Source: a bacterium (GTDB lineage Bacteria > UBA8248). Taken from it: a stretch of 64,000 nt of DNA. The notes under the pieces are model-generated. The model saw nothing but the letters and a program-made list of their open reading frames with translations. It did not search any database and was not told the DNA's origin. The stretch spans positions 20,536-84,535 of the forward strand of contig JAJDYR010000009.1 in the NCBI GenBank assembly GCA_022825065.1, written 5' to 3'. Positions 10,514-19,103 of the stretch are shown one piece after another; position 1 is the stretch's first letter; every line of letters starts with the position of its first letter. A program made the translations under genes and the position numbers.

Positions 10514-11122
10514 ATGTCCAAGGCAAAACCACAAAAACCTGACGCCTCTCCCGCAAGCTGGCGGGAGGCGGCCTCACGCATCATCGCGAGTGGAACCAGA
10601 GAAAAATTCACGCTAGCGAACAGTCTCACTTTAGCCCGTATCCTGATGGTTCCTTTGCTCGTCCTATTCTTGCTCCAGGGCTCGCCCCCCGCGCAATACT
10701 TCGCGGCCGGCCTGTTCGTCATGGCGGCTTTCACGGACTGGCTCGACGGCCACCTGGCCAGAACCCGCGACCAGATCACCCCTCTGGGTGAGATCCTCGA
10801 CCCCGTGGCCGACAAGCTGCTTATCGTCGCCGCTCTAATCCCCCTGGTATCGCTGGGGAAAGTGGACGCCTGGGTCGTGGGCATTCTGCTGGGCCGGGAG
10901 CTTCTGGTGACGGCCTTCCGCGCCGTAGCCATGCGCCGGGGCCTTGTGGTACCGGCGGGCTTTCTCGGGAAAATCAAGATGGGCCTGGAGGTCGGGGCGA
11001 TCTTTTTCCTCATCCTGAGCATTTTCCCGCCGCTGGGCACCGTTTTGATTTGGGCCGCCATGATCGCAGCGGTGGTTTCTGCGGTTGATTATTTTCGCCA
11101 GATCATTCGAGCCATTTCCTGA
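10514..11122 (+). CDS. pgsA: CDP-diacylglycerol--glycerol-3-phosphate 3-phosphatidyltransferase
   Basis: Membrane enzyme that makes phosphatidylglycerolphosphate. The 202-residue product contains the CDP-alcohol phosphotransferase signature, DG-x2-AR-x8-G-x3-D-x3-D, in DWLDGHLARTRDQ followed by PLGEILDPVADK (about residues 76-102), plus several hydrophobic helices. I chose ATG 10514, two bases after the sigma-factor stop; a TTG at 10508 overlapping that stop is possible. The stop overlaps the plsY start (TGATG), so the two phospholipid genes are coupled. An N-terminal extension of about 30 residues precedes the usual NSLTLARI start motif. Confidence 0.93.
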   Translation: MSKAKPQKPDASPASWREAASRIIASGTREKFTLANSLTLARILMVPLLVLFLLQGSPPAQYFAAGLFVMAAFTDWLDGHLARTRDQITPLGEILDPVADKLLIVAALIPLVSLGKVDAWVVGILLGRELLVTAFRAVAMRRGLVVPAGFLGKIKMGLEVGAIFFLILSIFPPLGTVLIWAAMIAAVVSAVDYFRQIIRAIS

Positions 11123-11727
11123 TGGGCGCTTTTTTTCTCGTCTTTCTGGTGAGCGGACTCCTGGGAGCCATTCCCTTCGGGGTGGTGATCACCCGATTGT
11201 TCGGCACCGGGGACCCGCGAAAATCGGGCAGCGGCAACATCGGCGCGACGAACGTCTTGAGAACGAGCGGCTGGAAAAGCGGTGTTCTCACCCTTCTTCT
11301 CGACGTGCTGAAAGGCGTCGCCGCCATCCTCTTCGCCCGCTATGTGTCCTCGCGCGTCTCCGCCCCCGCCCTGGAGCCCATCGCCGCCCTTGCGGCGGTT
11401 GTCGGGCACATGTATTCGCCTTTCACGGGATTTCGCGGGGGCAAGGGCGTGGCCACCGGCCTGGGGGTGTTCGCCCTCCTGACTCCGGGACCAACGGCCC
11501 TCGCCGCGCTGGTCTTTGTTCTCGCGGTGGCCGTGACGCGATACGTCTCTCTCGGTTCCATGCTCGCCGCGGCAACCGTGCCGCTCGCAGGCGTTTGGAT
11601 GAACTACTCCACGTTGGTATGCGCCTCCTCCGCCCTCATCTCCTTGTTGGTGATTTGGAAACATCAGGACAACATCGGGCGATTGATGCGAGGGGAGGAA
11701 AATCGCATCGGGCGGAATAAGGGGTAA
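11122..11727 (+). CDS. plsY: Glycerol-3-phosphate acyltransferase PlsY
   Basis: Integral membrane acyltransferase that uses acyl phosphate to make lysophosphatidic acid. The 201 residues carry all three family motifs: motif 1 SGSGNIGATNVLR near residue 35, motif 2 GHMYSPFTGFRGGKGVATG near residue 95, and the downstream Gly/Ser-rich loop. Five hydrophobic helices are apparent. It overlaps pgsA by one base, and the pair links acylation of glycerol-3-phosphate to phosphatidylglycerol synthesis. Length is normal. Confidence 0.95.
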   Translation: MGAFFLVFLVSGLLGAIPFGVVITRLFGTGDPRKSGSGNIGATNVLRTSGWKSGVLTLLLDVLKGVAAILFARYVSSRVSAPALEPIAALAAVVGHMYSPFTGFRGGKGVATGLGVFALLTPGPTALAALVFVLAVAVTRYVSLGSMLAAATVPLAGVWMNYSTLVCASSALISLLVIWKHQDNIGRLMRGEENRIGRNKG

Positions 11728-11794
11728 GGCTTTTTTCAGGACACAAGGGTATCTGATAACCAGGAATCATCATTCTTAAGCAACTGGAGAAAAC

Positions 11795-12160
11795 ATGCTT
11801 ACCGGTTGTTCCCCGGTTTTTCTTCTCGTCATTTCAGGCGTGGGAATCGGAAGCTGGATGTTCGGAGATCACACTGCCGCCCGAATCACGGGGCTTTTGG
11901 CGATAATCGTCTTTCTCGCCTATTTCGCCCTTTTGAACTGGACGGCGCAAAACCGCCAGAAACAAGAATCAGACACCCCGCGCGAAAAGGATTTGTTTCA
12001 GGAAATCACGGGCCCGCACGATGACGGGACGCGCAGGGAGCCATTCACCGAAGACGACAGGGCGGAATGGCGGAATTACCTCAAAACAGAAGGGAAGATC
12101 CTCTGGTTCGGGGTAGCGGGACTTCTTCTGGCCCTGCTCTATCTGACATGGAAAGACTGA
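11795..12160 (+). CDS. Hypothetical small membrane protein
   Basis: A 121-residue protein I do not recognise. It has a GGAG ribosome site eight bases before the ATG. Hydrophobic segments lie at about 6-25 and 32-52, and a third at about 100-117 near the C-terminus (ILWFGVAGLLLALLYLTW). Between them is a charged stretch (EKDLFQEITGPHDDGTRREP). The Cys in MLTGCSP resembles a lipobox but lies too close to the start to be convincing. It sits after plsY and converges on the DegT aminotransferase gene. Confidence 0.65.
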   Translation: MLTGCSPVFLLVISGVGIGSWMFGDHTAARITGLLAIIVFLAYFALLNWTAQNRQKQESDTPREKDLFQEITGPHDDGTRREPFTEDDRAEWRNYLKTEGKILWFGVAGLLLALLYLTWKD

Positions 12161-12192
12161 ATCACGAGCCTGCACGGATAAAGCGTAGAGCT

Positions 12193-13299
12193 TTATTCAA
12201 AAAACCGAATCACGGCATCCGCTACAAAATCGATATCCTCATCCGGCAATTCCGGGTAGACGGGAAGCGACAACACCTGGGCCGCCGCGGCCTCGCTCTC
12301 GGGAAAATCGCCCTGCTGATAGCCATCAAAACAGGGATGGAGATGCAAAGGAGAGGAATAATATACAGCGCACCCAACGCCGTTCCGCAACAAGTGTTCT
12401 TGCAGCGCGCCGCGCTCGGGTGTGCGAACCACGTATTGGTGAAACACATGGCCCTCATTCGGAATGGAGGGTGGCGTGAACCGCTCCCCGATGATCCCGC
12501 TGCTCTCGAACCTTTCCTGATATTTCCTGGCGTTTTGCCGTCTTTTTGCATTCCACTCTTCCAGGCGCTTTAGTTTGATGGACAAAACCGCCGCCTGCAT
12601 CGTGTCCATCCTGAAATTACCGCCTACCTCGTGGTATTCGGAATTATCGGGCGAACCGTGAATCCTGAGCTTGCGCATGCGCTCGGCGAGCGCGCCCTCT
12701 TTGGCTAAAACCATACCGGCATCGCCAAGCGCGCTCAGGTTCTTGGTCGGGTAAAACGACAGGCAGCCCACATCCCCCATGGCGCCGGCCATACCCGGAC
12801 CGACCCGCGCGCCAACGGCCTGGGCGGCGTCTTCCACCACGAAAAGCCGGTGACGTTCGGCTATTTCGAGAATCTCCGCCATCTGGGCGCAGCGGCCGTA
12901 CATGTGAACGGGTATGACCCCTTTCGTGTTCGATGAAATGGCCTCTTCGAGCCGCCCCGGCGCGAGATTGAACGTTTCGGGGTCGATATCCACGAACACC
13001 GGCTTCGCGCCCAGGCGATGGATGACGCCCGCGGTGGCGAAAAACGTAAACGGCGAAGTGATGATTTCATCGCCCGGACGAACGTCGTTCGCCATCAGCG
13101 CCAAGAGCAGAGCATCCGTGCCCGAGGAGACGGCGACGGCGTGTCCTGCGCCGCAATAGGCCGCCATTTCGGACTCGAAAGCGCCGATCTCCTCGCCCAT
13201 GACGAACCTCTGGTGGGTCATCACGTTGTCGATTGCCGCCAGAATCTGCGCTTTCAGCGGCCCGTTTTGGGCTTTCAAGTCATAAAGGGGTACGCGCAT
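12193..13299 (-). CDS. DegT/DnrJ/EryC1/StrS family aminotransferase
   Basis: PLP-dependent sugar-type aminotransferase of 368 residues. Family motifs are AVAVSSGTDALLLAL, GDEIITSPFTFFATA, FVDIDPETFNL, VEDAAQAVGA and the PLP lysine in LSFYPTKNLSALGDAGM (about residue 182). C-terminal motifs such as HVFHQYVVR are also present. These enzymes aminate keto-sugars for surface polysaccharides or antibiotics, and the substrate cannot be told from sequence here. No other polysaccharide genes adjoin it. The start is the ATG at 13299; its ribosome site is weak. Confidence 0.9.
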   Translation of the reverse strand: MRVPLYDLKAQNGPLKAQILAAIDNVMTHQRFVMGEEIGAFESEMAAYCGAGHAVAVSSGTDALLLALMANDVRPGDEIITSPFTFFATAGVIHRLGAKPVFVDIDPETFNLAPGRLEEAISSNTKGVIPVHMYGRCAQMAEILEIAERHRLFVVEDAAQAVGARVGPGMAGAMGDVGCLSFYPTKNLSALGDAGMVLAKEGALAERMRKLRIHGSPDNSEYHEVGGNFRMDTMQAAVLSIKLKRLEEWNAKRRQNARKYQERFESSGIIGERFTPPSIPNEGHVFHQYVVRTPERGALQEHLLRNGVGCAVYYSSPLHLHPCFDGYQQGDFPESEAAAAQVLSLPVYPELPDEDIDFVADAVIRFFE

Positions 13300-13346
13300 G
13301 GAGACTTTCTTGTCCTATCGAAAACCCTTTTGGACGAAACGCAAGT

Positions 13347-13433
13347 TGGTGCCGGAGGCCGGACTCGAACCGGCAAGGGGTTGCCCCCGGTGGATTTTGA
13401 GTCCACTGCGTCTACCAATTCCGCCACTCCGGC
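13347..13433 (-). tRNA. tRNA-Leu (anticodon CAA)
   Basis: Read on the minus strand, the 87-nt gene starts GCCGGAGTGGCGGAATTGG and ends with CTCCGGC, discriminator A and an encoded CCA. The D-arm TGGTAGAC, the T-arm GGTTCGAGTCC and a long class II variable arm are all present. The anticodon stem GTGGA/TCCAC encloses the loop CTCAAAA, so the anticodon is CAA, reading UUG. Confidence 0.97.
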
Positions 13434-13508
13434 AGAAAGAGGGTGTAACTTAGCCTCTCCTCATGCCCTCTGGCAAGATGCGTCTCGTATTTTCGCCGCG
13501 TGCGAGGC

Positions 13509-13745
13509 TCATCCACCATATTCCGACCAGCTCGACGCCGAAACCTCCTGCGCGTCCACTCGCCAGGAGATGGAATCCTCGCACTCGGGACACAAAACGA
13601 TGAAGCGCCCCTCCGGCTCTTCTTCCATCTCGTCCCTGAACACCTTGAGGCAGTTGCGGCAATGCACCCGGCTGCAGGCGGTGCACGCATTGGGTTGCGC
13701 ATGCCGGAACCGCAAGCCGCATGCGGGGCATTCATGAGTTTCCAC
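13509..13745 (-). CDS. Small multi-Cys zinc-ribbon protein
   Basis: A 78-residue protein starting at a GTG (13745) with AGGGA eight bases upstream. It begins METHECPACGLRFRHAQPN and carries three CxxC knuckles (CPAC, CTAC with a following CRNC, and CPEC), enough for two zinc sites. An acidic patch (DEMEEEPEG) lies in the middle. No known family is certain; the pattern suggests a zinc-ribbon adaptor. The gene lies between tRNA-Leu and a divergent cyclase gene. Another frame in the same place is open but has no such ordered cysteines. Confidence 0.6.
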   Translation of the reverse strand: METHECPACGLRFRHAQPNACTACSRVHCRNCLKVFRDEMEEEPEGRFIVLCPECEDSISWRVDAQEVSASSWSEYGG

Positions 13746-13866
13746 GATTTCCCTTTCATCGCCACGAAAAGCACGTCTTCATGGCGGCGTTTTCGAATCT
13801 TTGCTACATTTTCTTGAACCCAAACCATCAAATTTCCCGCATTTTTCCTGAAAGGACGAATATACC

Positions 13867-14640
13867 ATGATTATCGACACGGACCGCCTGGATGATTACG
13901 AGATTCTCGACTTGAGCCACCCCTGGGGGCATGGCGCCCCGCTTTGGCCCTATTTCCCTGATGTCAAGATCGAAAGGTTCCACTATCACGCCAAGAGCCA
14001 GGTGCTGAGCCAGCAAATCACCACGTTCATGCACTGCACGACCCACACCGACGCGCCCGCGCACGTCATCGAGGGCACGCCTTTCATGGACGAGGTGCCG
14101 CTTCGAAGCTATTTCGGCAACGCCGTGTGCGTCGATATCCCAAAAGAGGAATGGGAGGTCATTACGCCTGAAGACCTTGAAAACGCAAGGCCGGAGATTC
14201 GCCCGGGCGACATCGTCATCGTGCATACCGGATGGCACCGTTATTACGGCGACAACACGAAATACTTCATCTACTCGCCCGGCCTGTACAAGGAAGCCGG
14301 GGAATGGTTCGTGGAACGCGGCGTGAAGGGCGTGGGCGTTGACCAGCAGGCGCTCGACCATCCGCTGGGCACGAAGATCGCCTGGGGGCCCCAGCCCATC
14401 TGCCCCTTCACTCTCAAGGAATATGAAGAACGCTTTGACCGGCCAACAAGCGAGGCTTTCCCCGATTGGGAGCCCTGCCACCGCGCGTTACTGGGGAACG
14501 GCATCGTCGGCTTCGAGAACGTGGGGGGAGACATCGACAAGGTCGTGGGCAAGCGATTCGCGCTGGCCGCATTTCCGTGGCGCTGGACGGGCGGGGACGG
14601 CTGTATCGTGAGAATGGTCGCGTTTTTACCGAAAAACTAG
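13867..14640 (+). CDS. Cyclase family protein (kynurenine formamidase-like metal hydrolase)
   Basis: A 257-residue member of the cyclase / arylformamidase (KynB) superfamily. The metal motif is HCTTHTDAPAH (about residues 58-68), close to the family HxGTHxDxPxH. DLSHPWGHGAPLWP at the N-terminus and PGDIVIVHTGWHRYY and VGVDQQALDHPLG further on support the family. Members hydrolyse N-formyl or cyclic amides and include isatin hydrolase. The Cys-Thr-Thr in place of Gly-Thr makes a classical KynB assignment unsafe, so the substrate is unknown. It is divergent from the zinc-ribbon gene and converges with an fmdB-like gene, overlapping it by four bases. Confidence 0.85.
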   Translation: MIIDTDRLDDYEILDLSHPWGHGAPLWPYFPDVKIERFHYHAKSQVLSQQITTFMHCTTHTDAPAHVIEGTPFMDEVPLRSYFGNAVCVDIPKEEWEVITPEDLENARPEIRPGDIVIVHTGWHRYYGDNTKYFIYSPGLYKEAGEWFVERGVKGVGVDQQALDHPLGTKIAWGPQPICPFTLKEYEERFDRPTSEAFPDWEPCHRALLGNGIVGFENVGGDIDKVVGKRFALAAFPWRWTGGDGCIVRMVAFLPKN

Positions 14641-14969
14641 CCTACTGCTACCGGTTCGGGTTTTTTCTTGCCGGTCTGCTTCGAGGTTGCGCCATTCGAG
14701 GCCGCCGTTTCTTTCTTCTCGGTGGATTTGTTCTCTGATTTCGAATCGGAAGCCGTGCTCTGAGACTCGGTCTCTTGCTTTTTACCGTTCGAGGCGTAAT
14801 CCGTCACATACCAGCCATCGCCTTTGAGGTGGAAGGCGGAGCGGGAGATTTTGCGTCTGAGCCTGAGCTCGCCGCAACTCGGGCACTTCCGGAGAGCGCC
14901 GGCTCCCATTCGCTGGATGACTTCGTGCTCATCTCCACATGCGCTGCATTCATATTCGTAAATCGGCAC
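14637..14969 (-). CDS. FmdB-family zinc ribbon protein (long tail)
   Basis: The first 45 residues are the FmdB/CxxC_CxxC_SSSS zinc ribbon: MPIYEYECSACGDEHEVIQR then RKCPSCGE. Four cysteines would bind one zinc. The remaining residues form a low-complexity Ser/Lys/Thr/Glu tail ending in KKKPEPVAVG, probably disordered. Family members are called putative regulators but have no settled function. It lies 19 bp downstream of ilvE on the same strand and may be co-transcribed. A second FmdB protein with a different tail is encoded at 62466-62696. Confidence 0.85.
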   Translation of the reverse strand: MPIYEYECSACGDEHEVIQRMGAGALRKCPSCGELRLRRKISRSAFHLKGDGWYVTDYASNGKKQETESQSTASDSKSENKSTEKKETAASNGATSKQTGKKKPEPVAVG

Positions 14970-14988
14970 TTCTCGTTTCTCCTCGTCG

Positions 14989-15903
14989 TTAAATGAAGGT
15001 CAGCCAATCGAACTTGCTCTCGTCGCGCCCGTTCACGATCTCGAAAAATGCGGATTGAATCCTCTGCGTCACCGGTCCGGGCTCTCCGGTGCCGATCGTC
15101 CTGTCGTCCACCTCCCGGATGGGAGTCACCTCGGCGGCCGTACCGGTGAAGAAAGCCTCATCCGCCACATAGACTTCATCCCGGGCGAAGGGAGCAACCT
15201 GCAGTTCCACGCCCTGCTCATCGGCGAGTTGAACGATGGTGTCGCGCGTAATCCCCCCCAGCACGCCATGCAGCGGCGGCGTCTTGAGCAAGCCGTCCCG
15301 GACGATGAAGATGTTCTCGCCCGACCCCTGCGTCACCAGACCCTCCGGGTCCAGCATGAGCGCCTCATCGTAGCCCGCGCCCACGGCTTCCAGCTTCGCC
15401 ATCTGGCTCACGGCGTAGTTGCCCGTTGTCTTCGCCTTGGTCATGTAGCTGTTCGGGTGATGGGACGTGAAGGATGAAACCTTGACCCGAATGCCTTTCG
15501 CCAAGCCCTCTTCGCCCAGATAGGCCCCCCAGCTCCAGACGGCCACCATCGCATGGGTGGGCGACCCCTTGGGGTTCACCCCCATGGACCCGTAACCGAG
15601 CCAAATGAGCGGGCGGATGTAGCACGCCTTCATCCCGTTGGTGCGAATCGTCTCCAGCACCGCCTCGGTGAAGTCATCCTGTGAGACGGGCACGTCCAGA
15701 CCCACAATCTGCGCGGAATCATAGAGCCTCCGCATGTGTTCCTCCAGGCGGAAAACAGCGGAGCCACGCTCGGTCTGATAGCAGCGGATTCCCTCGAATA
15801 CCCCCAATCCGTAATGCAGCGTATGCGTGAGGACATGAATTCTGGCTTCATCCCAAGGGACGAATTTTCCGTCCATCCAAATTTTATCTGTTGCGCCTTC
15901 CAA
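14989..15903 (-). CDS. ilvE: Branched-chain amino acid aminotransferase
   Basis: Class IV PLP aminotransferase that interconverts Leu, Ile and Val with their keto acids. Motifs include IWMDGKFVPWDEARIHVLTH, LHYGLGVFEGIRCY, a PLP lysine in the TGNYAVSQMAK context (about residue 160), and LVTQGSGENIFIVRDG. I chose TTG 15903, which gives 304 residues, close to E. coli IlvE (309). GGAGG lies seven bases upstream, and a good promoter lies further upstream at 15961-15990. The same frame is open to 15990 but those 29 residues do not look like IlvE and would overlap the promoter. Confidence 0.94.
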   Translation of the reverse strand: MEGATDKIWMDGKFVPWDEARIHVLTHTLHYGLGVFEGIRCYQTERGSAVFRLEEHMRRLYDSAQIVGLDVPVSQDDFTEAVLETIRTNGMKACYIRPLIWLGYGSMGVNPKGSPTHAMVAVWSWGAYLGEEGLAKGIRVKVSSFTSHHPNSYMTKAKTTGNYAVSQMAKLEAVGAGYDEALMLDPEGLVTQGSGENIFIVRDGLLKTPPLHGVLGGITRDTIVQLADEQGVELQVAPFARDEVYVADEAFFTGTAAEVTPIREVDDRTIGTGEPGPVTQRIQSAFFEIVNGRDESKFDWLTFI

Positions 15904-15960
15904 AAAAACATCCTCCAGCACTGTGGGATTGTGGGGCCCGGAATTCCGAACAACCGCGCA

Positions 15961-15990
15961 AGTATAGTGATTCGGCACGGATCGGCGCAA
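15961..15990 (-). promoter_or_regulatory. Putative sigma-70 promoter of ilvE
   Basis: On the minus strand, TTGCGC (15985-15990) and TATACT (15961-15966) are spaced by 18 bp. The -10 box matches 5 of 6 consensus bases; the -35 is weak. It predicts a leader of about 50 nt and supports the internal TTG start of ilvE. Confidence 0.4.
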
Positions 15991-16031
15991 GCCTCCGAGA
16001 CAAATAAATCACGCCCAATTTCCGGTCAAAA

Positions 16032-17030
16032 TCAGCTTTCGTAGACCTCGGGGTTGAGCAGGGTCTCGGGATTCACCCGCTCTCCCCTCAATACGGCCAG
16101 CACGTTCTCCCCGGCCAACCGGTTCACCCGTTCGCGCGCCTCGTGGCTCGCCCCGGCGAAGTGCGGCGTCACCACGGCGTTCGGAAGGGCGAAAAGCGGA
16201 TTCTCCGGGTCCGGGGGTTCCTCCTCGAAAACATCGATGCCGGCCGAGGCGATTTCCCCTTCCCTGAGCGCGTGAACCAGCGCCGCCTCATCGATTATCG
16301 CGCCGCGCGCGCAGTTCACCAGCACCGCGGATTTTTTCATCAACCGAAACCTCCGGGCATCGAACATGTGGCGCGTCTCGGGCGTCAGGCTGCAATGGAT
16401 CGATATGAAATCGGATTCGCTCGTCAACCTGCCCAGATCCACGGGCTCCACATCCGCCTCGCGGACCGCCTCGTCGCGCACGAACGCGTCATACGCCAGG
16501 ATGCGGCCCTGAAAACCCGACAGCAGCCGGGCCAGTTCCCGCCCGATGTTCCCGAAACCGACGATGCCGAACGTCGCCCCGCTCATCTCGTTGGCGATCC
16601 AGATGCCCTCACGCCAGCCCCCACCCCGCAGCTTTTCCATCCCCTGTGGAATCCGGCGGCTCGCAGCCAGCATCAGGCCCAGGGCGGCTTCCGCTACGGC
16701 GACGGCGTTCGCGCCCGGGCAGTTCGTCACCGGGATTTTTCGCCTCGTGGCGGCGGGTATGTCGATATTCTCAACGCCCACGCCAATCTTGGCGATGAGC
16801 TGCAAGCGTGCGCCAGCCTCGATCACCCGCTCGGTGATCTGCTCTCTCGACGTCACCAGCAGGGCGTCCCATTCATGGGCATCGCGCACCAATTCGTCTT
16901 CGGACCACTTCCGGTGGCCGCCGTCACGAAACTCGCCATACGGCTCCAGCATGTTTCGCAACGATTCGATGGGCGCGCGCGCCTCGGGCACGAAAATCAC
17001 GACGTTGCGGTTCAATAAACCACCCTCCAT
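16032..17030 (-). CDS. D-isomer specific 2-hydroxyacid dehydrogenase (SerA-like)
   Basis: NAD-dependent 2-hydroxyacid dehydrogenase of 332 residues. The Rossmann motif is GIVGFGNIGRELARLL (about 154-169). Catalytic residues are in NCARGAII (Arg), DVFEEEPP (Glu) and TPHFAGAS (His). It resembles phosphoglycerate dehydrogenase but lacks the C-terminal ACT or ASB domains of longer SerA proteins, so 3-phosphoglycerate is only one of several possible substrates. It begins 22 bp downstream of an aspartate dehydrogenase gene, so both are probably on one mRNA and may share a pathway. Confidence 0.85.
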   Translation of the reverse strand: MEGGLLNRNVVIFVPEARAPIESLRNMLEPYGEFRDGGHRKWSEDELVRDAHEWDALLVTSREQITERVIEAGARLQLIAKIGVGVENIDIPAATRRKIPVTNCPGANAVAVAEAALGLMLAASRRIPQGMEKLRGGGWREGIWIANEMSGATFGIVGFGNIGRELARLLSGFQGRILAYDAFVRDEAVREADVEPVDLGRLTSESDFISIHCSLTPETRHMFDARRFRLMKKSAVLVNCARGAIIDEAALVHALREGEIASAGIDVFEEEPPDPENPLFALPNAVVTPHFAGASHEARERVNRLAGENVLAVLRGERVNPETLLNPEVYES

Positions 17031-17052
17031 TCAACCACCTCGCGGCAATCTG

Positions 17053-17850
17053 CTAGGTGCCGACAATCAATGTGGATGTTCGATCTCTGAGGAAGGAAAA
17101 AGTCGAGAGATACGTCAATATGCCCGTTCGATGATTCTCGGACGGCACGTTCTCGATACGGATGAAAGAACGCCCGAATTCCCCTATCGCTTCAACCTCA
17201 TGGATGTTTCGATTGACCGTGGGGTCGCACACAACCCGCAGTTTCGTCCTGTGCGGCCCGATGCCCGCGAAGCTCACGGCGGCGGACACGTTTACGTTGG
17301 CAGGAAACGCCTTGCACGCTTCCAGGGGATTCCCCTCGAAAATAACAGTCGGCTCATCAATCGCGTCGAGGTCTATCCCCCGGGCTTCGATATAGGGTGC
17401 TCCCTTGAGGCTCTCTGGCGGTTTTCTGGTCGTCATGGTGACGGATTCCATGCTGCCGGCCGAGGCCCCCTTGAGTCCGTCCAAGCCAATGATGGCGCCC
17501 GAGGGAATGAAAATGCGGGAACCTCCCCGCTTCGCCGCCTCGATCAAATCATCCCGTTCGAGAAGCGCGCCCACGGAATTGACGATAACGTCTTTTCCCC
17601 GCGCGAAACTCTCATGACAAATCGCCTCCACGGTGCCTCCGCCCGAGGCTTCCATCACGACTTCCGCCTCTTGCGCCACGCCCGCCAGATCCGTCATGCG
17701 CGGCGGGTTTTCAAGGGCTTCCAGAAAACCTTTCACCTTCTCCGGTGTACGGGTCGCGACGACCGGTATATCGACGGGAATTTTCCCCTCATCCGCCGCC
17801 TTCACTACGGCCTTGCCTATGACACCCAGACCCACGACCCCGAGTTTCAT
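17053..17850 (-). CDS. L-aspartate dehydrogenase (NadX-like)
   Basis: A protein of 265 residues beginning MKLGVVGLGVIGKAV, a Rossmann start. Diagnostic features of aspartate dehydrogenase are VMEASGGGTVEAICHESF, the hinge ARGKDVIVNSVGALLE, PSGAIIGLDGLKGA, AFPANVNVSAAVSFAGIGP and VCDPTVNRNIHEVEA. Such enzymes convert aspartate to iminoaspartate or oxaloacetate and can replace NadB in NAD synthesis, but nadA and nadC are not nearby. I chose ATG 17850, with GGAG six bases upstream; ATG 17862 would add four residues and has no ribosome site. Confidence 0.85.
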   Translation of the reverse strand: MKLGVVGLGVIGKAVVKAADEGKIPVDIPVVATRTPEKVKGFLEALENPPRMTDLAGVAQEAEVVMEASGGGTVEAICHESFARGKDVIVNSVGALLERDDLIEAAKRGGSRIFIPSGAIIGLDGLKGASAGSMESVTMTTRKPPESLKGAPYIEARGIDLDAIDEPTVIFEGNPLEACKAFPANVNVSAAVSFAGIGPHRTKLRVVCDPTVNRNIHEVEAIGEFGRSFIRIENVPSENHRTGILTYLSTFSFLRDRTSTLIVGT

Positions 17851-17994
17851 GACGCGCTCCATGAGGAAACGGACGTTATTTCAATAACTTTTCTCCACAT
17901 ACCTCATCCAACAAAGCAAGTGCTCTCAACACGCTTCATGGCGTTGTTGAATCCGGATAACTTGCAAAATCCATGAAGGCGCTTCTTAAAACGC

Positions 17995-19077
17995 TCAATC
18001 GGGCCAGTCGATGCGGCTCCCCAGGCCGAGACGCCAATGATCCGCCAGAACGAGCGCCATCATCGCCTCGCCGATGGGCACCGCCCGCGTCGCCACGCAG
18101 GGGTCGTGCCGTCCCTCCACCTTTACGGTCGTTTTTTCTCCCGCCGTCGTCACCGTGTCCTGCTCCAGCAATATGGAGGAAGTCGGCTTCACCGCGAAGC
18201 GAACCACAACCGGCGCGCCCGAGGATATGCCGCCCAGAATGCCGCCCGCGTTGTTCGTCCTCACCCTCGGTTCGCCGTCTTTCATCTCGAACGGATCGTT
18301 GTTCTCCGAACCCCGCATCCCGGCGGCCCGGAAACCGGAGCCGATTTCCACCCCCTTCACCGCGTTGATGCTCATCATCGCCGCCGCCAGATCGGAGTCG
18401 AGACGCCCGTAAAGCGGCTCTCCCCAGCCCGCCGGAACGCCATCGGCCCGAACCGTGATGGCGCCGCCCACCGAGTCACCCGCCTTGCGGGCTTCGAGAA
18501 TAGCCGCCTCCATCCGGGACGCCGTCTCCGCGTCCGGACAGCGAACGATGTTTCGCTCTATCTCGTCCGCGTCGAAGCGCGCACCATCCCAGCATACCGG
18601 CCCCACCTGATCGACATAGCCCAAAATCGATACACCGAGACGGGTGAGGAGTTTCTTGGCTATCGCTCCCGCCGCAACGCGAGCAGCCGTCTCCCGCGCG
18701 CTGGAACGCCCACCGCCACGGTGATCCCGAATCCCCCATTTCCGGATGTAGGTGAAATCCGCGTGTCCCGGGCGAAACAGGTTGCGCAAGGGTTCATATT
18801 TGCTTGAATCGGCGTCCTTGTTCCGGATAATCACCGAGATGGGATGCCCTGTCGTCCGGCCTTCGAAGACGCCGGATAAAATCTCGGCCCGGTCCTCTTC
18901 TTTTCGCTGGGTCGTCACCCGGCTCTGGCCCGGCCGCCTGCGATCCAAATCCCGCTGGAGGTCGGATTCATCGAGCGGCAGGCCCGCCGGACAACCGTCC
19001 ACCACGACGCCCAAAGCGGGGCCATGCGACTCCCCCCAGGTTGTAAAACGAAACAAACGGCCAAACGTGTTCGACAC
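17995..19077 (-). CDS. aroC: Chorismate synthase
   Basis: Converts EPSP to chorismate with reduced FMN, the last step of the shikimate pathway. The 360-residue protein contains the signatures [19 protein letters not shown] near the N-terminus, [30 protein letters not shown] (about residue 125) and [20 protein letters not shown] (about 280). Length is normal. It is 26 bp downstream of aroK on the same strand, so the two shikimate genes are co-transcribed. Confidence 0.97.
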   Translation of the reverse strand: MSNTFGRLFRFTTWGESHGPALGVVVDGCPAGLPLDESDLQRDLDRRRPGQSRVTTQRKEEDRAEILSGVFEGRTTGHPISVIIRNKDADSSKYEPLRNLFRPGHADFTYIRKWGIRDHRGGGRSSARETAARVAAGAIAKKLLTRLGVSILGYVDQVGPVCWDGARFDADEIERNIVRCPDAETASRMEAAILEARKAGDSVGGAITVRADGVPAGWGEPLYGRLDSDLAAAMMSINAVKGVEIGSGFRAAGMRGSENNDPFEMKDGEPRVRTNNAGGILGGISSGAPVVVRFAVKPTSSILLEQDTVTTAGEKTTVKVEGRHDPCVATRAVPIGEAMMALVLADHWRLGLGSRIDWPD

Positions 19078-19103
19078 GATTCCCCTCTCCAGCTTCCGGT
19101 CTT

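Noticed and set aside
16546..17976. 476-codon plus-strand frame across two dehydrogenase genes
   Set aside because: It spans two conserved minus-strand genes and their gap without any domain signature.
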